A stretch of DNA of 64,000 nt from NCBI GenBank assembly GCA_015062585.1, contig SUUJ01000005.1, forward strand, positions 1 to 64,000, read 5' to 3'. Below are positions 53,367 to 63,445 of this stretch, piece by piece. Each line of letters begins with the position of its first letter. Positions within the stretch are counted from its first letter, which is position 1. Position numbers and translations under genes: made by a program. The notes under the pieces were generated by a model. The model was given only the letters and a program-made list of their open reading frames with translations. It searched no databases and was not told the DNA's origin. The stretch is from Alphaproteobacteria bacterium. Its GTDB lineage: Bacteria; Pseudomonadota; Alphaproteobacteria; RF32; CAG-239.

Positions 53367-53510
53367 AGTTTTTTTCCCCATTTTTTTCATTTCAAGTATC
53401 CCCATACCTGAAATAATATGCAAGTTTTATGCCAATAAAACTCTTGTAATCCGCTGAAATTGATAATATGATTAAAAAAGATTCCAAATTTAGCGGAGTA
53501 TTCATACGCT

Positions 53511-53825
53511 ATGAATAATAGCATATTTGACAATGAAAACAACGATGATACAAATTTTTCCACAGCAAAAGAAAAAGATTATGCTGTGGCCTTAGGTTAT
53601 GACCAAGATAAAAATAATGCGCCGGTGGTTTTGGCAAAGGGTGCCGGCGAAATTGCGCAAAAAATCATTAAAATTGCCGAAGAAAACGGAATTGAAATAA
53701 GAAAAGATGCTGATTTGCTGCAAATACTGAAAGCCGTTGATATAAATGAAGAAATTCCGGTCGAGGCTTTTGCTGCTGTTGCCGAAATTATATCATATAT
53801 TTATCAAAAAAATGCGCAAAGCTAG
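53511..53825 (+). CDS. Small FlhB C-terminal-domain-like protein
   Basis: A 104-residue soluble protein resembling the cytoplasmic domain of the flagellar export switch FlhB: YAVALGYDQDKNNAPVVLAKGAGEIAQKIIKIAEENGI, then IPVEAFAAVAEIISYIYQ. The NPTH autocleavage motif is missing, as in FhlB/FlhX-type stand-alone homologues. Such proteins are thought to assist flagellar export. It is divergent from flgB, which supports a flagellar link. It overlaps the convergent methyltransferase gene by 4 bases. Confidence 0.82.
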   Translation: MNNSIFDNENNDDTNFSTAKEKDYAVALGYDQDKNNAPVVLAKGAGEIAQKIIKIAEENGIEIRKDADLLQILKAVDINEEIPVEAFAAVAEIISYIYQKNAQS

Positions 53826-55036
53826 TATATGCGCTCTAAAACACAAACAAAAAATCCGTCGGTTGAGGTAATAAGAGGCGACATTCTTAAGTACTTTTCA
53901 CTTGCACAAGGATAGGGTGCATCAATTTTTTTTGCCCATAAATCTTTGAGGTTTATAGGAGCAAAGTTATCATGTTTTTTTAAGAAGCTTTCGATAATAT
54001 CTTCATTTTCATCTTTTAAGACGGAGCAGGTTATATAAATTATACGGCCGTTGATGGCTGTTTTTTGCGAAGCAATATTTAATAAATCGGCCTGGATTTT
54101 GGTAAGGCCGTATAGTTTTTCTTTGGTTAAGCGAAATTTGGCATCAGGTGAACGACGCCAAGTGCCGGTTCCGGAACAAGGAGCGTCTAAAACAAAGCGG
54201 TCATAATTCTTATCCGAATCGGCAATAATATCGGTGAGCGAGATGTTTTTGACTTTTAGTCTTTGTATACGAGGCTTGATGTTTTCTAAGCGTTTCGGGT
54301 CGATGTCATAAGCTAAAATTTCACCTTGATTGTGTAATTCGTTGCTGATTGCCAAAGACTTACCTCCGGCACCGCAACAGTAGTCGATAATTTTGTGATT
54401 TTCTTTGGCGTCAACCAAAATGGAAGCGATTTGGCTGGCTTCGTCTTGCACTTCAAAAAGACCGTCTTGCCAAGCCATACAATTGTTTAAGACTAAGCGG
54501 TTGGAAATTTTTAAGCAATGCGGTGAATAGGCGCCAAATGATGTTTCGATTCCCTCAGCAGATAGTTTTTGTTGAAGTTCATTTCTTGTGATATTGTGAG
54601 CTCGGATATCGGTTGTAGCTGTTTGGTTTAGAGCTTTGCAATAATCAATATTTTTGATTTTGGTAAAAAGCCATTGCGGACATTCGGCCTCGACATAATC
54701 GGGATACGGTTCGTCGTTTTCATAATTTAACCAAGATTTTTCTTCATCGGTTAATGGAGATAGCCCATATTTGGAATCGTCAAAAATTTCAGATAATTTG
54801 TCTTTGTTGGTATATAGTAAGATGCGGCGCGGGTCATTTGAAGAGGAATCAAATTCAAGTTTTAAGCGGTTGCGGATAATGTGCCAAACCATATCGGTGA
54901 TAAAGCGCCTATCTTTAGAACCAATATATTTTTTTTTGCGCAGATAGTCATTGATAATTTTGTCAGCCGGAGTTTTGTCTTGGAAAACTTCGGTCAAAAT
55001 TTCTAAAACAGCCTGATAACGCGCACCGATTTGCAT
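53822..55036 (-). CDS. RsmB/NOP-family RNA (cytosine-5) methyltransferase
   Basis: A 404-residue enzyme. The N-terminal ~130 residues resemble the NusB-like RNA-binding domain; the catalytic domain has the SAM motif IIDYCCGAGGKSLAI, the DAPCSGTGTWRRSPD motif and the second cysteine in YITCSVL. Members make m5C in 16S rRNA (RsmB, C967). The target is not certain, so no gene symbol is given. Confidence 0.87.
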   Translation of the reverse strand: MQIGARYQAVLEILTEVFQDKTPADKIINDYLRKKKYIGSKDRRFITDMVWHIIRNRLKLEFDSSSNDPRRILLYTNKDKLSEIFDDSKYGLSPLTDEEKSWLNYENDEPYPDYVEAECPQWLFTKIKNIDYCKALNQTATTDIRAHNITRNELQQKLSAEGIETSFGAYSPHCLKISNRLVLNNCMAWQDGLFEVQDEASQIASILVDAKENHKIIDYCCGAGGKSLAISNELHNQGEILAYDIDPKRLENIKPRIQRLKVKNISLTDIIADSDKNYDRFVLDAPCSGTGTWRRSPDAKFRLTKEKLYGLTKIQADLLNIASQKTAINGRIIYITCSVLKDENEDIIESFLKKHDNFAPINLKDLWAKKIDAPYPCASEKYLRMSPLITSTDGFFVCVLERIY

Positions 55037-55223
55037 AAGTATTCTCCTGATTTTGTTTGGGCAATTCTAATAAAAAAATATGTTAAAAGCAAGTAGGTTA
55101 TAACATATAAGAAGGAAGCAAGAATTATTTTCCAACATTATTAAATATCTTTAATATTTGTTTAGAATTGCGTGATAGTTTTAACCTAAGTAACTTTGTA
55201 TTTTTTTAATTGAGGGAAGATAG

Positions 55224-56291
55224 ATGCTGACTTATTTGGCTGATGTTTTGAATTTTGGCAGTTGGGCTCAATGTCCGTATTTGCGCAGTCTTTTGGCTTT
55301 GTTGACGGCCTTGGTTGTTTCACTTGTGTGCGGTAAAAAACTGATTGAATTTCTGCGATTACACCAAAAAAAAGGACAGCCAATCAGAGAAGATGGTCCG
55401 CAGTCGCATTTGCTGACCAAAAAAGGAACACCTACCATGGGTGGTTTCTTGATTTTGGGAACATCTATTTTGTCCATGTTGTTGTTTTGTGATTTGAGCA
55501 ATGTTTTTGTTTGGGTCGGAATAGGTGTTTTGTTGATATTCGGCGGAGTAGGTTTTGTTGATGATTATATGAAAGTTACAAAGCAAACATCTAATGCCAT
55601 GACTGCAAAAATGAAACTGTTGTTGCAGTTTGCAACGGCATTGGCAGCTGTTTTAATAATCAGTCATTATACTCCCGTAAAGTACAGATATTTCTTAAAC
55701 TTTCCGTATATATCTTGGAAGCTCTACATAAGTTGGCTTTATATTCCTTTTGCTATGATAGTAATTGCCGGCGCTTCAAACGGTGTTAATTTGAGTGACG
55801 GGCTGGACGGTTTGGCTGCCGGTTTGCTAAGTATTGTATTTACGGTGTTTATGATAGGCGGATTTGCGGCCGGTGGTATTATAGCTCTAAATTCCGGTGT
55901 GCCGGTAATTAGCGGAACTGTCGATGTTGCTATTATGTGTGCTGCGGTAATCGGCGGTTGCTTGGGCTTTTTGTGGTTTAATAAAAAACCGGCGCTTGTT
56001 TTTATGGGCGATATAGGCTCATTGGCACTAGGGGCTTTTTTGGGTGTTATTGCCGTTATGCTAAAGCAAGAGATATTGTTGGCAATTGCCGGAGGAGTGT
56101 TTGTTTTTGAATCGTTGTCTGTGATGATTCAGGTCGGCTATTTTAAGTTGACTAAAAAAAGATTTTTCAAAATGGCGCCAATTCATCATCATTTTGAACA
56201 AATCGGTTGGGAAGAAACTAAAGTTGTAAAAAGATTTTGGCTGGTTGCTTTGGTTTTGGCTTTGGTTGCATTGATGGCATTTTGTTTTTAA
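55224..56291 (+). CDS. mraY: Phospho-MurNAc-pentapeptide-transferase MraY
   Basis: The 355-residue integral membrane enzyme makes lipid I from UDP-MurNAc-pentapeptide and undecaprenyl phosphate. Recognised by GTPTMGGFLI, FVDDYMKV (catalytic Asp region), NGVNLSDGLDGLAAG and the cytoplasmic MAPIHHHFE loop. It begins the division/cell-wall cluster here; murE and murF, usually upstream, are replaced by a divergent gene. SD GAGGGA precedes the ATG. Confidence 0.96.
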   Translation: MLTYLADVLNFGSWAQCPYLRSLLALLTALVVSLVCGKKLIEFLRLHQKKGQPIREDGPQSHLLTKKGTPTMGGFLILGTSILSMLLFCDLSNVFVWVGIGVLLIFGGVGFVDDYMKVTKQTSNAMTAKMKLLLQFATALAAVLIISHYTPVKYRYFLNFPYISWKLYISWLYIPFAMIVIAGASNGVNLSDGLDGLAAGLLSIVFTVFMIGGFAAGGIIALNSGVPVISGTVDVAIMCAAVIGGCLGFLWFNKKPALVFMGDIGSLALGAFLGVIAVMLKQEILLAIAGGVFVFESLSVMIQVGYFKLTKKRFFKMAPIHHHFEQIGWEETKVVKRFWLVALVLALVALMAFCF

Positions 56292-56308
56292 TCTGAGGAG
56301 TTAGAAAA

Positions 56309-57448
56309 GTGACATTTTCATTTTCACGCTCAAGTTCGGGAATGTTGGCAAACTGGTGGTGGACAGTCGATAAGCTGTTGTTGTTTGCAGTTACTTTTTT
56401 GCTTTTGTGTGGAATTGTGTTGAGTATGTCAGCATCACCGGCGGTTGCTAAATTGAAAAATTTGGCTTCGTATCATTTTGTGTATAAGCAGGCAATATTT
56501 ATGTGTATTGCGGTGGGCATTGTTTTGTTCTTTTCGATGTTGGGTATGAAGTGGACACGGCGATTAGCAATATTGGGATATGCCGGCGCTGTATTTTTGT
56601 TGATACTGACGATATTTTTCGGCGTGGATATTAAAGGTGCCAGACGCTGGTTAGATGTAGGGATGAGAATACAGCCGTCAGAGTTTATAAAGCCGGTGTT
56701 TGTAGTTTTGACGGCTTGGATGTTTGAAGTTCAGCGCAGGTATAAAAATTTTCCCGGACTTTGGGTTAGTCTGGGATTGTTGGGTTTAACCTGTTCGTTA
56801 CTGTTAAAGCAACCTGATTACGGAATGACGATAGTTGTGGTAGTTGTATGGTTGGCACAAGTATTTTTGTCAGGGGTATCCATTAGAATATTTGTTGTCT
56901 TGGGAATGTTGGCGTTGGTATTATTTGGACTGGCATATTTGGCATTACCGCATGTGCAAGTTAGAATAGACGGATTGATAAGCGGTATTTTTGCCGATAA
57001 GCCGCAGGAACAGGTTAGAAGGTCGTTAGATGCATTTGAAAATGGCGGATTTTTCGGTGTAGGGGTTGGCGAAGGTGTTGTAAAGTGGCATATTCCCGAT
57101 GCACATACCGATTTTATTTTTCCGGTAGCGGCTGAAGAATACGGAATGTTTGTTTGTTTGCTGATAGTTTTGGCTTATGCAACCGTGGTTGTCAGATCAA
57201 TGTGGTTGTCCAGCAGGGAAAACAATATGTTTATAGTTTTGTCGGTTTGCGGTTTGGCTATCAGTTTCGGAATACAGGCTTTGGTAAATATGGCCTCTAC
57301 AATGCAATTGGGTCCGACTAAGGGAATGGCTTTGCCATTGATTTCTTATGGCGGTTCATCGCTAATGGGATCGGCTATCGGTGTCGGTATGCTGTTGGCA
57401 TTGACCAGAAAGAATGTTTATGCGGAGAATAGAGATGACGAAGGATAA
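56309..57448 (+). CDS. ftsW: Septal peptidoglycan glycosyltransferase FtsW
   Basis: A 379-residue SEDS-family polymerase with about ten membrane spans. Blocks seen: GARRWLDVGMRIQPSEFIKP, KQPDYGMTIVV, HTDFIFPVAAEEYG and TKGMALPLISYGGSS. The start is GTG with GAGGAG upstream. murD, usual between mraY and ftsW, is missing. Confidence 0.94.
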   Translation: MTFSFSRSSSGMLANWWWTVDKLLLFAVTFLLLCGIVLSMSASPAVAKLKNLASYHFVYKQAIFMCIAVGIVLFFSMLGMKWTRRLAILGYAGAVFLLILTIFFGVDIKGARRWLDVGMRIQPSEFIKPVFVVLTAWMFEVQRRYKNFPGLWVSLGLLGLTCSLLLKQPDYGMTIVVVVVWLAQVFLSGVSIRIFVVLGMLALVLFGLAYLALPHVQVRIDGLISGIFADKPQEQVRRSLDAFENGGFFGVGVGEGVVKWHIPDAHTDFIFPVAAEEYGMFVCLLIVLAYATVVVRSMWLSSRENNMFIVLSVCGLAISFGIQALVNMASTMQLGPTKGMALPLISYGGSSLMGSAIGVGMLLALTRKNVYAENRDDEG

Positions 57449-58538
57449 TAAGGAAAAATTAGTTGTATTAACGGCAGGTGGTACCGGAGGGCATATTTAT
57501 CCCGCTGACGCATTGGCTTGCGAGTTGGAAAAACGCAATTATAAGGTTGTGTTGTTTACTGATGAAAGAGGCCTGAACAATTATAAAGGTAAGCTCGGCG
57601 AGATAGAAAATAAAGCTATTTTATCGGGTGGCGTGGTCGGAAAATCGGTGTTTTTCAAAATTAAAAGCTTGTTAAAGGTTTCATTGGGTGTTGTTCAAGC
57701 GTTTGAGGCTTTGTTTAAAAAACATCCGGTATGTGTGGTGGGTTTTGGCGGATATGCTTCTTTTCCGACGGCAATTGCTTCGATTTTGCACGGTGTACCT
57801 TTGATTGTACATGAGCAAAATTCGGTAATGAGCAGAACTAACCGAATATTGGCAAGGTTTTCGTCTTTGGTAGCACAAAGCTTTCGCAATGTTAAAAATA
57901 CCCCTTCAAATGCAAAATCAGTTTTGACCGGAATGCCGGTGCGTGAAAGTATTGCAAAATTATATCAAAAAAAATATAATCCGACAGATGAAGCAGGCAA
58001 AATAACTCTGCTGATAATCGGGGGATCACAGGGGGCCAGCGTTTTTGCCGATATTGTACCGGAAGCAATTAAATTTCTTGGTAATGAAGAACAAAAGAAA
58101 TTGGTTATTTATCAACAATGTCGCAAAGGCGAGGAAGATATTGTTAAAGAAAAATATAAAGATTTGGCGGTTGATGTTACCGTTAAATCTTTTTTTGATA
58201 ATATGCCTGAATTATATGAAAGAGCTTCACTTATTGTTTCACGCTCGGGAGCTTCTTCAGTCTATGAAATTGCAGCTGCAGGTGTGCCGTCAATCTTAGT
58301 TCCTCTGCCTGGTGCAGCTGATAATCACCAATATTTTAATGCAACAGAGTTTACCGGTACCGGTGGCGGAATTGTTGTTGAACAAAAAGATTTTAATGCC
58401 AAATATTTGAGTGAAAATCTATCCGATTTTATTGCAAGTCCGGAAAAGCTTGTAAAAATGTCTGAAAAAGTAAAAAAATTGGCTATTGTTGATGCGGCTG
58501 AAAGATTGGCCGATGAAGTAGAAAAATTTTGTAAATAA
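57435..58538 (+). CDS. murG: MurG, UDP-GlcNAc transferase
   Basis: The 367-residue peripheral membrane glycosyltransferase adds GlcNAc to lipid I to form lipid II. GGTGGHIYPADALA near residue 16, the VGFGGYASFPT region, HEQNSVMSRTNR and IIGGSQGASVF mark the two Rossmann domains. The ATG at 57435 has GGAG 7 bases upstream; the gene then overlaps the end of ftsW by 14 bases. Confidence 0.95.
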   Translation: MTKDNKEKLVVLTAGGTGGHIYPADALACELEKRNYKVVLFTDERGLNNYKGKLGEIENKAILSGGVVGKSVFFKIKSLLKVSLGVVQAFEALFKKHPVCVVGFGGYASFPTAIASILHGVPLIVHEQNSVMSRTNRILARFSSLVAQSFRNVKNTPSNAKSVLTGMPVRESIAKLYQKKYNPTDEAGKITLLIIGGSQGASVFADIVPEAIKFLGNEEQKKLVIYQQCRKGEEDIVKEKYKDLAVDVTVKSFFDNMPELYERASLIVSRSGASSVYEIAAAGVPSILVPLPGAADNHQYFNATEFTGTGGGIVVEQKDFNAKYLSENLSDFIASPEKLVKMSEKVKKLAIVDAAERLADEVEKFCK

Positions 58539-58549
58539 TGGAGGGTAAA

Positions 58550-59479
58550 ATGTCTTTTTTTAAGAAAAGAGAAAAGAAAAAAGGGTTGTTGGAAATTTTG
58601 CCTGAAGTAAGGGGAGAATATTTACCAAACGAACCAATGAATAAATATACATGGTTTGGTGTGGGCGGACCTGCCGAGGTTATGTATTGTCCGAAAGATA
58701 ATGTCGATTTGTGTAATTTTATGAAAAACAAGCCATATAATCTGCCGGTATTTGTCATTGGTGGCGGTTCTAATTTGTTGGTAAGGGATGGAGGAATTCC
58801 CGGTGTTGTTATCAGATTAAAGAACAAATTTTTTAGAAGCTGGAAATTAGACGGTAACAAGCTTATTTGCGGTGCCGGTATGAAAAATGGTGAGCTGAAA
58901 AAAATTATGCTTGATAATAATATCGGTGGGCTGGAATTTTTAGTGTCAATTCCCGGTGGTCTTGGCGGAGCAGTTAGAACTAATGCCGGATGTTTTGGCA
59001 AAGAATTGAAAGATGTTCTGATTTCGGCAACTATTGTAAATGCCGAAGGTGAAGAACTGGAAGTTGGAGCAGATGACTTTAATTTGAGTTATCGCCAAAG
59101 CTTTTTTCCTGAAGAGTGGATTGTTACATCCATGACATTAAAAGTTGAGCCTCAAAATGCGGAAACAACTAAAAAAATTATGGAAGAACATAAAAATTAT
59201 AGATTGAAAAGTCAACCATACAATTCGAAAACAGCCGGATCTACATTTAAGAATCCTGAAGGATTAAAAGCTTGGGAGCTGATTAAGAAAACCAAAAGTA
59301 ACGAATTTAAGGTAAATGGAGCCGAGGTTTCGGATAAGCATTGTAACTTTTTGATAAATACAGGTAGCGCAACGGCGAAAGATATTGAAGACTTGGGCAA
59401 TATGATTGTTGAAAATGTAAAAAAGGAAACATCCATAGTCTTAGAGTGGGAAGTTAAAAGAGTAGGCGTTAAAGGTTGA
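58550..59479 (+). CDS. murB: UDP-N-acetylenolpyruvoylglucosamine reductase MurB
   Basis: The 309-residue flavoenzyme makes UDP-MurNAc. FAD-binding motifs are YTWFGVGGPAEV and VIGGGSNLLVRDGG; the catalytic serine is in KTAGSTFKNPEG and the closing Glu in VLEWEVKRVG, a short MurB type. The ATG at 58550 has GGAGGG directly upstream; an ATG 12 bases earlier is less likely. It follows murG directly, without murC in between. Confidence 0.94.
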   Translation: MSFFKKREKKKGLLEILPEVRGEYLPNEPMNKYTWFGVGGPAEVMYCPKDNVDLCNFMKNKPYNLPVFVIGGGSNLLVRDGGIPGVVIRLKNKFFRSWKLDGNKLICGAGMKNGELKKIMLDNNIGGLEFLVSIPGGLGGAVRTNAGCFGKELKDVLISATIVNAEGEELEVGADDFNLSYRQSFFPEEWIVTSMTLKVEPQNAETTKKIMEEHKNYRLKSQPYNSKTAGSTFKNPEGLKAWELIKKTKSNEFKVNGAEVSDKHCNFLINTGSATAKDIEDLGNMIVENVKKETSIVLEWEVKRVGVKG

Positions 59480-59480
59480 T

Positions 59481-60329
59481 ATGGCTAAAAAAGTTTTAGA
59501 TGAGAATAACAAGAACAGCACTATTCGTCCGTTAAACAATAGTTTTTTGCGGGCAAAGGCAATGTTGTTTGTGTTGTTTATTACTTTTTTTAGTGCGGCA
59601 ACGATCGTTATCTTAAAAAATGATTTGGTTAATAAAAAAATCGCTGAAACTCAAGAGATTGTTCTTGATTATATAGGTAAAGAAAAATTTTTGCTTGATG
59701 ATATAATAATAAGCGGGCGCAAAAGAACAAGTGTTGATGATATATTAAAGAATATCAGCCTTAAGCGTGGCGACAATTTATTGAAAGCCGATATTGTTAA
59801 GATAAAACAAAATTTGGAAACTCTGCCGTGGATCAGGGATGTGGAGATAAACAGAAGCTTTTTTCCTAATGTAATAAAAGTTGAAATTAAAGAGAAAGAG
59901 GTTTTAGCCTTGTGGCAGTTAAAGGAAAAATTTTATCCGTTAGATATGGACGGATATGTAATTGAGGCTGACTATGTGCCAAAAGGCGAAGTTTTATTGG
60001 TTGTCGGTGATGGTGCTGCCGAAAAATTTATTGAGTTTCTTAAAAAAATAAGAAATATCGATGTTAATTTTGCCAAAAGAATAAAAGTCGCAAGCTATAT
60101 ATCTAAAAGACGCTGGAATATAATTTTGGATGATATTGAAAATGGTGTTACAATTAAATTACCGGAAAAAAAATATGACGACGCTTGGAAAAAATTGATA
60201 AAATTGGAAAAAACTAAAGGAATTCTTAAGCGTAAATTAACTATCATTGATTTAAGATCCGATGGTAAGGTAGTGGTTAAATTAAGTAAAAAGAATCTGC
60301 ATAAAAAGCGTAACGAACATAATTTGTAG
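59481..60329 (+). CDS. ftsQ: Cell division protein FtsQ
   Basis: A 282-residue bitopic protein that links early and late divisome proteins. After a basic cytoplasmic tail there is one membrane span (MLFVLFITFFSAATIVIL), then a POTRA domain (FLLDDIIISGRKRTSVDDILKNI...GDNLLKADI) and LPWIRDVEINRSFFPNVIKVEIKEKE. It starts one base after murB; ddl, usual here, is missing. Confidence 0.9.
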   Translation: MAKKVLDENNKNSTIRPLNNSFLRAKAMLFVLFITFFSAATIVILKNDLVNKKIAETQEIVLDYIGKEKFLLDDIIISGRKRTSVDDILKNISLKRGDNLLKADIVKIKQNLETLPWIRDVEINRSFFPNVIKVEIKEKEVLALWQLKEKFYPLDMDGYVIEADYVPKGEVLLVVGDGAAEKFIEFLKKIRNIDVNFAKRIKVASYISKRRWNIILDDIENGVTIKLPEKKYDDAWKKLIKLEKTKGILKRKLTIIDLRSDGKVVVKLSKKNLHKKRNEHNL

Positions 60330-60340
60330 GAGTTTTTATT

Positions 60341-61600
60341 TTGCAACATACTTTTGGAAAAGCAACAACGATAGCAGCCTTAGATATCGGTTCATCTAAG
60401 GTCAGTTGTATTATTGCCAAAGTAAGTAAAGATAAAAAAATCAATGTGATAGGTTATGGTTATAACGCTTCACGCGGGGTTAAAAAAGGTTCTGTTACCG
60501 ACATTAGCGAGGCTACAATAGCCGTGGGCAACGCAGTGCAAGATGCCGAACAAATGGCTAATGAACATATAGACAAAGTTATTGTAAGTGTTGGTGGTGA
60601 CAAAGTTAAAAGCTTGTCTAAAACAGCATCTATTCAGCTTAATAAGAATCGCCCGATAAACGATGTTGATCTTGAAAAAGTTTATCAAAAAGGAACTGCC
60701 AAGGTTAATATCGGAGAGTATAATTTGTTGCACTGTATTCATAATGGATTCCATTTAGATAACGGTGAGTTAGTTAAAGATCCGCGCAATTTGTTCGGTG
60801 ATGAACTGTCGGTTGATATTTTGTTTGGTGTTGTACCGGATCAGGTTTTTAAGAATTTGAATACTGTCGTAGAAAATGCCCATTTGGATATATCATCAAA
60901 AGTTTTTGACGCCTATGCTTCCGGTCTTGCTTGTCTTGTAAAAGACGAAATGGAAATGGGGGTTACTGTTGTTGATATGGGCGGTGGTACAACATCCATG
61001 GCTTCATTTAAACATGGTCATCCGATTTATTTTTCATCAATTCCGGTTGGTGGCAGTAATGTAACAAATGATATTGCTTGTGGGTTGGCTACTTCTTTTT
61101 CTCATGCCGAGAGACTGAAGACGCTTCACGGTTGTGCATTTTTGACCCAACAAGATACGATAGATACAATAAATGTTTATCCTGTCGGTGAAGAAGATGA
61201 CAGTTGTATCAAGCAGATTCCAAGCTCGGATTTGATTGAAATTATAATGCCGCGAATCGAAGAAACTTTTGAAATGGTCGGCAAAAAATTGCAAGAAGCC
61301 GGTTTTGCCAATGACAGTTCACACAGAATCGTATTGACCGGTGGTGCTTCGCAGCTTCCCGGCGTTGTTGATGTGGCAGCAATGGTATTGGATAAACAGG
61401 TAAGGTTAGGAAAACCGAGAAGTATATTAAATATGCCTGATATCTTAAATTCTCCGGGATTTTCGACCTGTGTCGGTATGTTGTCGTTTTATGTTAATTT
61501 TAGCGAACGCAAGCCTAAAAAGATTATATCTAAACCGATATCTTCAGGTAATAGCTTAACTGATAGTATTGCTATGTGGTTGAAGGCCATGTGGGGTTAA
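60341..61600 (+). CDS. ftsA: Cell division protein FtsA
   Basis: The 419-residue actin-like protein tethers FtsZ to the membrane. It shows ALDIGSSKVSCIIAKV, VVDMGGGTTSMASF and LTGGASQLPGV, and ends in an amphipathic membrane-targeting helix (SLTDSIAMWLKAMWG). The start codon is TTG, with TAGGAG 8 bases upstream. Confidence 0.95.
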   Translation: MQHTFGKATTIAALDIGSSKVSCIIAKVSKDKKINVIGYGYNASRGVKKGSVTDISEATIAVGNAVQDAEQMANEHIDKVIVSVGGDKVKSLSKTASIQLNKNRPINDVDLEKVYQKGTAKVNIGEYNLLHCIHNGFHLDNGELVKDPRNLFGDELSVDILFGVVPDQVFKNLNTVVENAHLDISSKVFDAYASGLACLVKDEMEMGVTVVDMGGGTTSMASFKHGHPIYFSSIPVGGSNVTNDIACGLATSFSHAERLKTLHGCAFLTQQDTIDTINVYPVGEEDDSCIKQIPSSDLIEIIMPRIEETFEMVGKKLQEAGFANDSSHRIVLTGGASQLPGVVDVAAMVLDKQVRLGKPRSILNMPDILNSPGFSTCVGMLSFYVNFSERKPKKIISKPISSGNSLTDSIAMWLKAMWG

Positions 61601-61716
61601 GTTTTTTTATTTTTTATTTCATTTTATTTGTTTATGGTAACTAAAACTTAAGGTATTTGATTTATACTCTCGGTAAAGTGGTAAAATATCAGAATTATCA
61701 AGGAGTAAGAAATACT

Positions 61717-63375
61717 ATGGGTATCAAATTGGCTGTTCCTGAAAAAAATATGCTTCAACTAAAACCGAGAATCTCGGTGATAGGTGTTGGCGGCGGTGGT
61801 GGTAACGCTGTTAACAATATGATTACTAAAAAGCTAGAGGGTGTTGATTTTATTGTGGCAAATACCGATGCTCAAGCTTTGGAAAATTCAAAAACTCAAA
61901 GACGCATTCAGCTCGGATTGGAAACAACCAAAGGCTTGGGTGCCGGTGCCAGACCTGAAATAGGTAAGTTGGCTGCGGAAGAAGCTATTGATGAAATTGA
62001 ACGTGAATTGGAAGGCGCCAATATGGTATTTATTACTGCCGGTATGGGTGGCGGTACCGGATCAGGCGCAGCTCCGGTTGTTGCCAAGATTGCCAAAGAA
62101 AAAGGTATTTTGACGGTCGGTGTTGTTACCAAACCATTTCAATTTGAAGGAAAAAAACGCTCGGAAACAGCTGATTCGGCATTAGAAAATTTCACTAAAG
62201 AAGTTGATAGTATCATTGTTATTCCAAACCAAAATTTGTTTAGAATCGCTGATAAAAATACTAAATTGTCAGACGCGTTTATTATGGCTGATAATGTTTT
62301 GTATGATGGTGTGCGTTCAATTACCGATTTGATGATTATGCCCGGACTTATCAATCTCGATTTTGCCGATGTTAAGGCAATTATGGAAGATAAAGGTAAA
62401 GCTATTATGGGTACCGGTGAGGCTGAAGGTGAAGATAGAGCTATTAAGGCGGCAGAACAAGCTTTGTCGAACCCGTTGCTTGATGATTGCTCTATGAAAG
62501 GTGCTAAAGGTGTTTTAATCAACATTACTGCAAGCCAAGATATTACTTTGATGGAAGTTGATGATGCCGTTAACAGAATTAAAGAAGAAGTTGATGAAGA
62601 TGCAAATATTATCTTTGGATCAAGTTTTGACGCTTCTTTAGATGGCAAAATAAGAGTTTCTATCGTGGCAACGGGCATTGATGGTAAGGCAAGACCAAGA
62701 ATTGAGCCGGTAAGAAAAGCAGAGCCTGTCGTGGTAGCTGAACCTGAAATTGTTGAAGAGGTTGTTGCGGAAGAGAATAAATACACTGAAGCAATGGAAC
62801 ATATTTCGGAAGAATTGACAAATGACATAGCAGAAAATGTTGATGAAGCCGTTGAAAATGAAGTATTGGTTTTGGATAATCAAGCTGAAAGCATGGTTTC
62901 ATTGAAGGAAACAATGTTTGATGATTTTGATAATGTTGAAAAATCTGATGTTATTGCCGATTTGCCAAGTTCAACTGCTTTGTTTAAGGCTATTATCAAT
63001 AAACCGACTGAAACAATTGTCGAAGAAAATGATTTGAAATCAAATCAGCAAATTGCCGAAGCTATTGATAGCGCAGAAAGTCATTTTGTTCCTAAAACAG
63101 CTATTCAAATGCCGACCAAAGAACCTGAATTGTTCCCGAATCATAATCCGGCTCCGGTTATTGAAAAAAGAGAAGAAGAACTGGAGGAATTTATTCCTTC
63201 TACCAGTGAACCAAGACGCCGCAGTTTTATTGATTTGTGGACAAATCGTTCTATCAGTAAGCGCAATAAACAAAAACAGGATGCCAGAGTTCAAGAACCT
63301 ATTTCAGCATCTTTTTCAAATGATGATGACGATAAAGTGAACTTGGAAATTCCGTCGTTCTTAAGACGAAGATAA
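61717..63375 (+). CDS. ftsZ: Cell division protein FtsZ
   Basis: A 552-residue tubulin-like GTPase forming the Z ring. The N-terminal core shows [16 protein letters not shown], the tubulin signature [13 protein letters not shown] and the T7 loop [12 protein letters not shown] long acidic linker of about 200 residues precedes the C-terminal peptide [10 protein letters not shown], which binds FtsA and other partners; the long linker is usual in alphaproteobacteria. ATG at 61717 has AAGGAG upstream. A terminator follows. Confidence 0.96.
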   Translation: MGIKLAVPEKNMLQLKPRISVIGVGGGGGNAVNNMITKKLEGVDFIVANTDAQALENSKTQRRIQLGLETTKGLGAGARPEIGKLAAEEAIDEIERELEGANMVFITAGMGGGTGSGAAPVVAKIAKEKGILTVGVVTKPFQFEGKKRSETADSALENFTKEVDSIIVIPNQNLFRIADKNTKLSDAFIMADNVLYDGVRSITDLMIMPGLINLDFADVKAIMEDKGKAIMGTGEAEGEDRAIKAAEQALSNPLLDDCSMKGAKGVLINITASQDITLMEVDDAVNRIKEEVDEDANIIFGSSFDASLDGKIRVSIVATGIDGKARPRIEPVRKAEPVVVAEPEIVEEVVAEENKYTEAMEHISEELTNDIAENVDEAVENEVLVLDNQAESMVSLKETMFDDFDNVEKSDVIADLPSSTALFKAIINKPTETIVEENDLKSNQQIAEAIDSAESHFVPKTAIQMPTKEPELFPNHNPAPVIEKREEELEEFIPSTSEPRRRSFIDLWTNRSISKRNKQKQDARVQEPISASFSNDDDDKVNLEIPSFLRRR

Positions 63376-63406
63376 TATTAAAAAAGTTTTTTTATTCACG
63401 GGAAAG

Positions 63407-63444
63407 CCGAAGGAAAAGAATTTTATATTTCCTTCGGTTTTTTT
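63407..63444 (+). terminator. Intrinsic terminator after ftsZ
   Basis: A perfect 10-bp stem CCGAAGGAAA / TTTCCTTCGG with an 11-nt loop and seven Ts; end of the division cluster. Confidence 0.9.
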
Positions 63445-63445
63445 A

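Noticed and set aside
62139-62828. Ser/Ile-rich 229-codon frame on the minus strand over ftsZ
   Set aside because: It is an antisense shadow caused by the codon bias of ftsZ; the sense protein is conserved.
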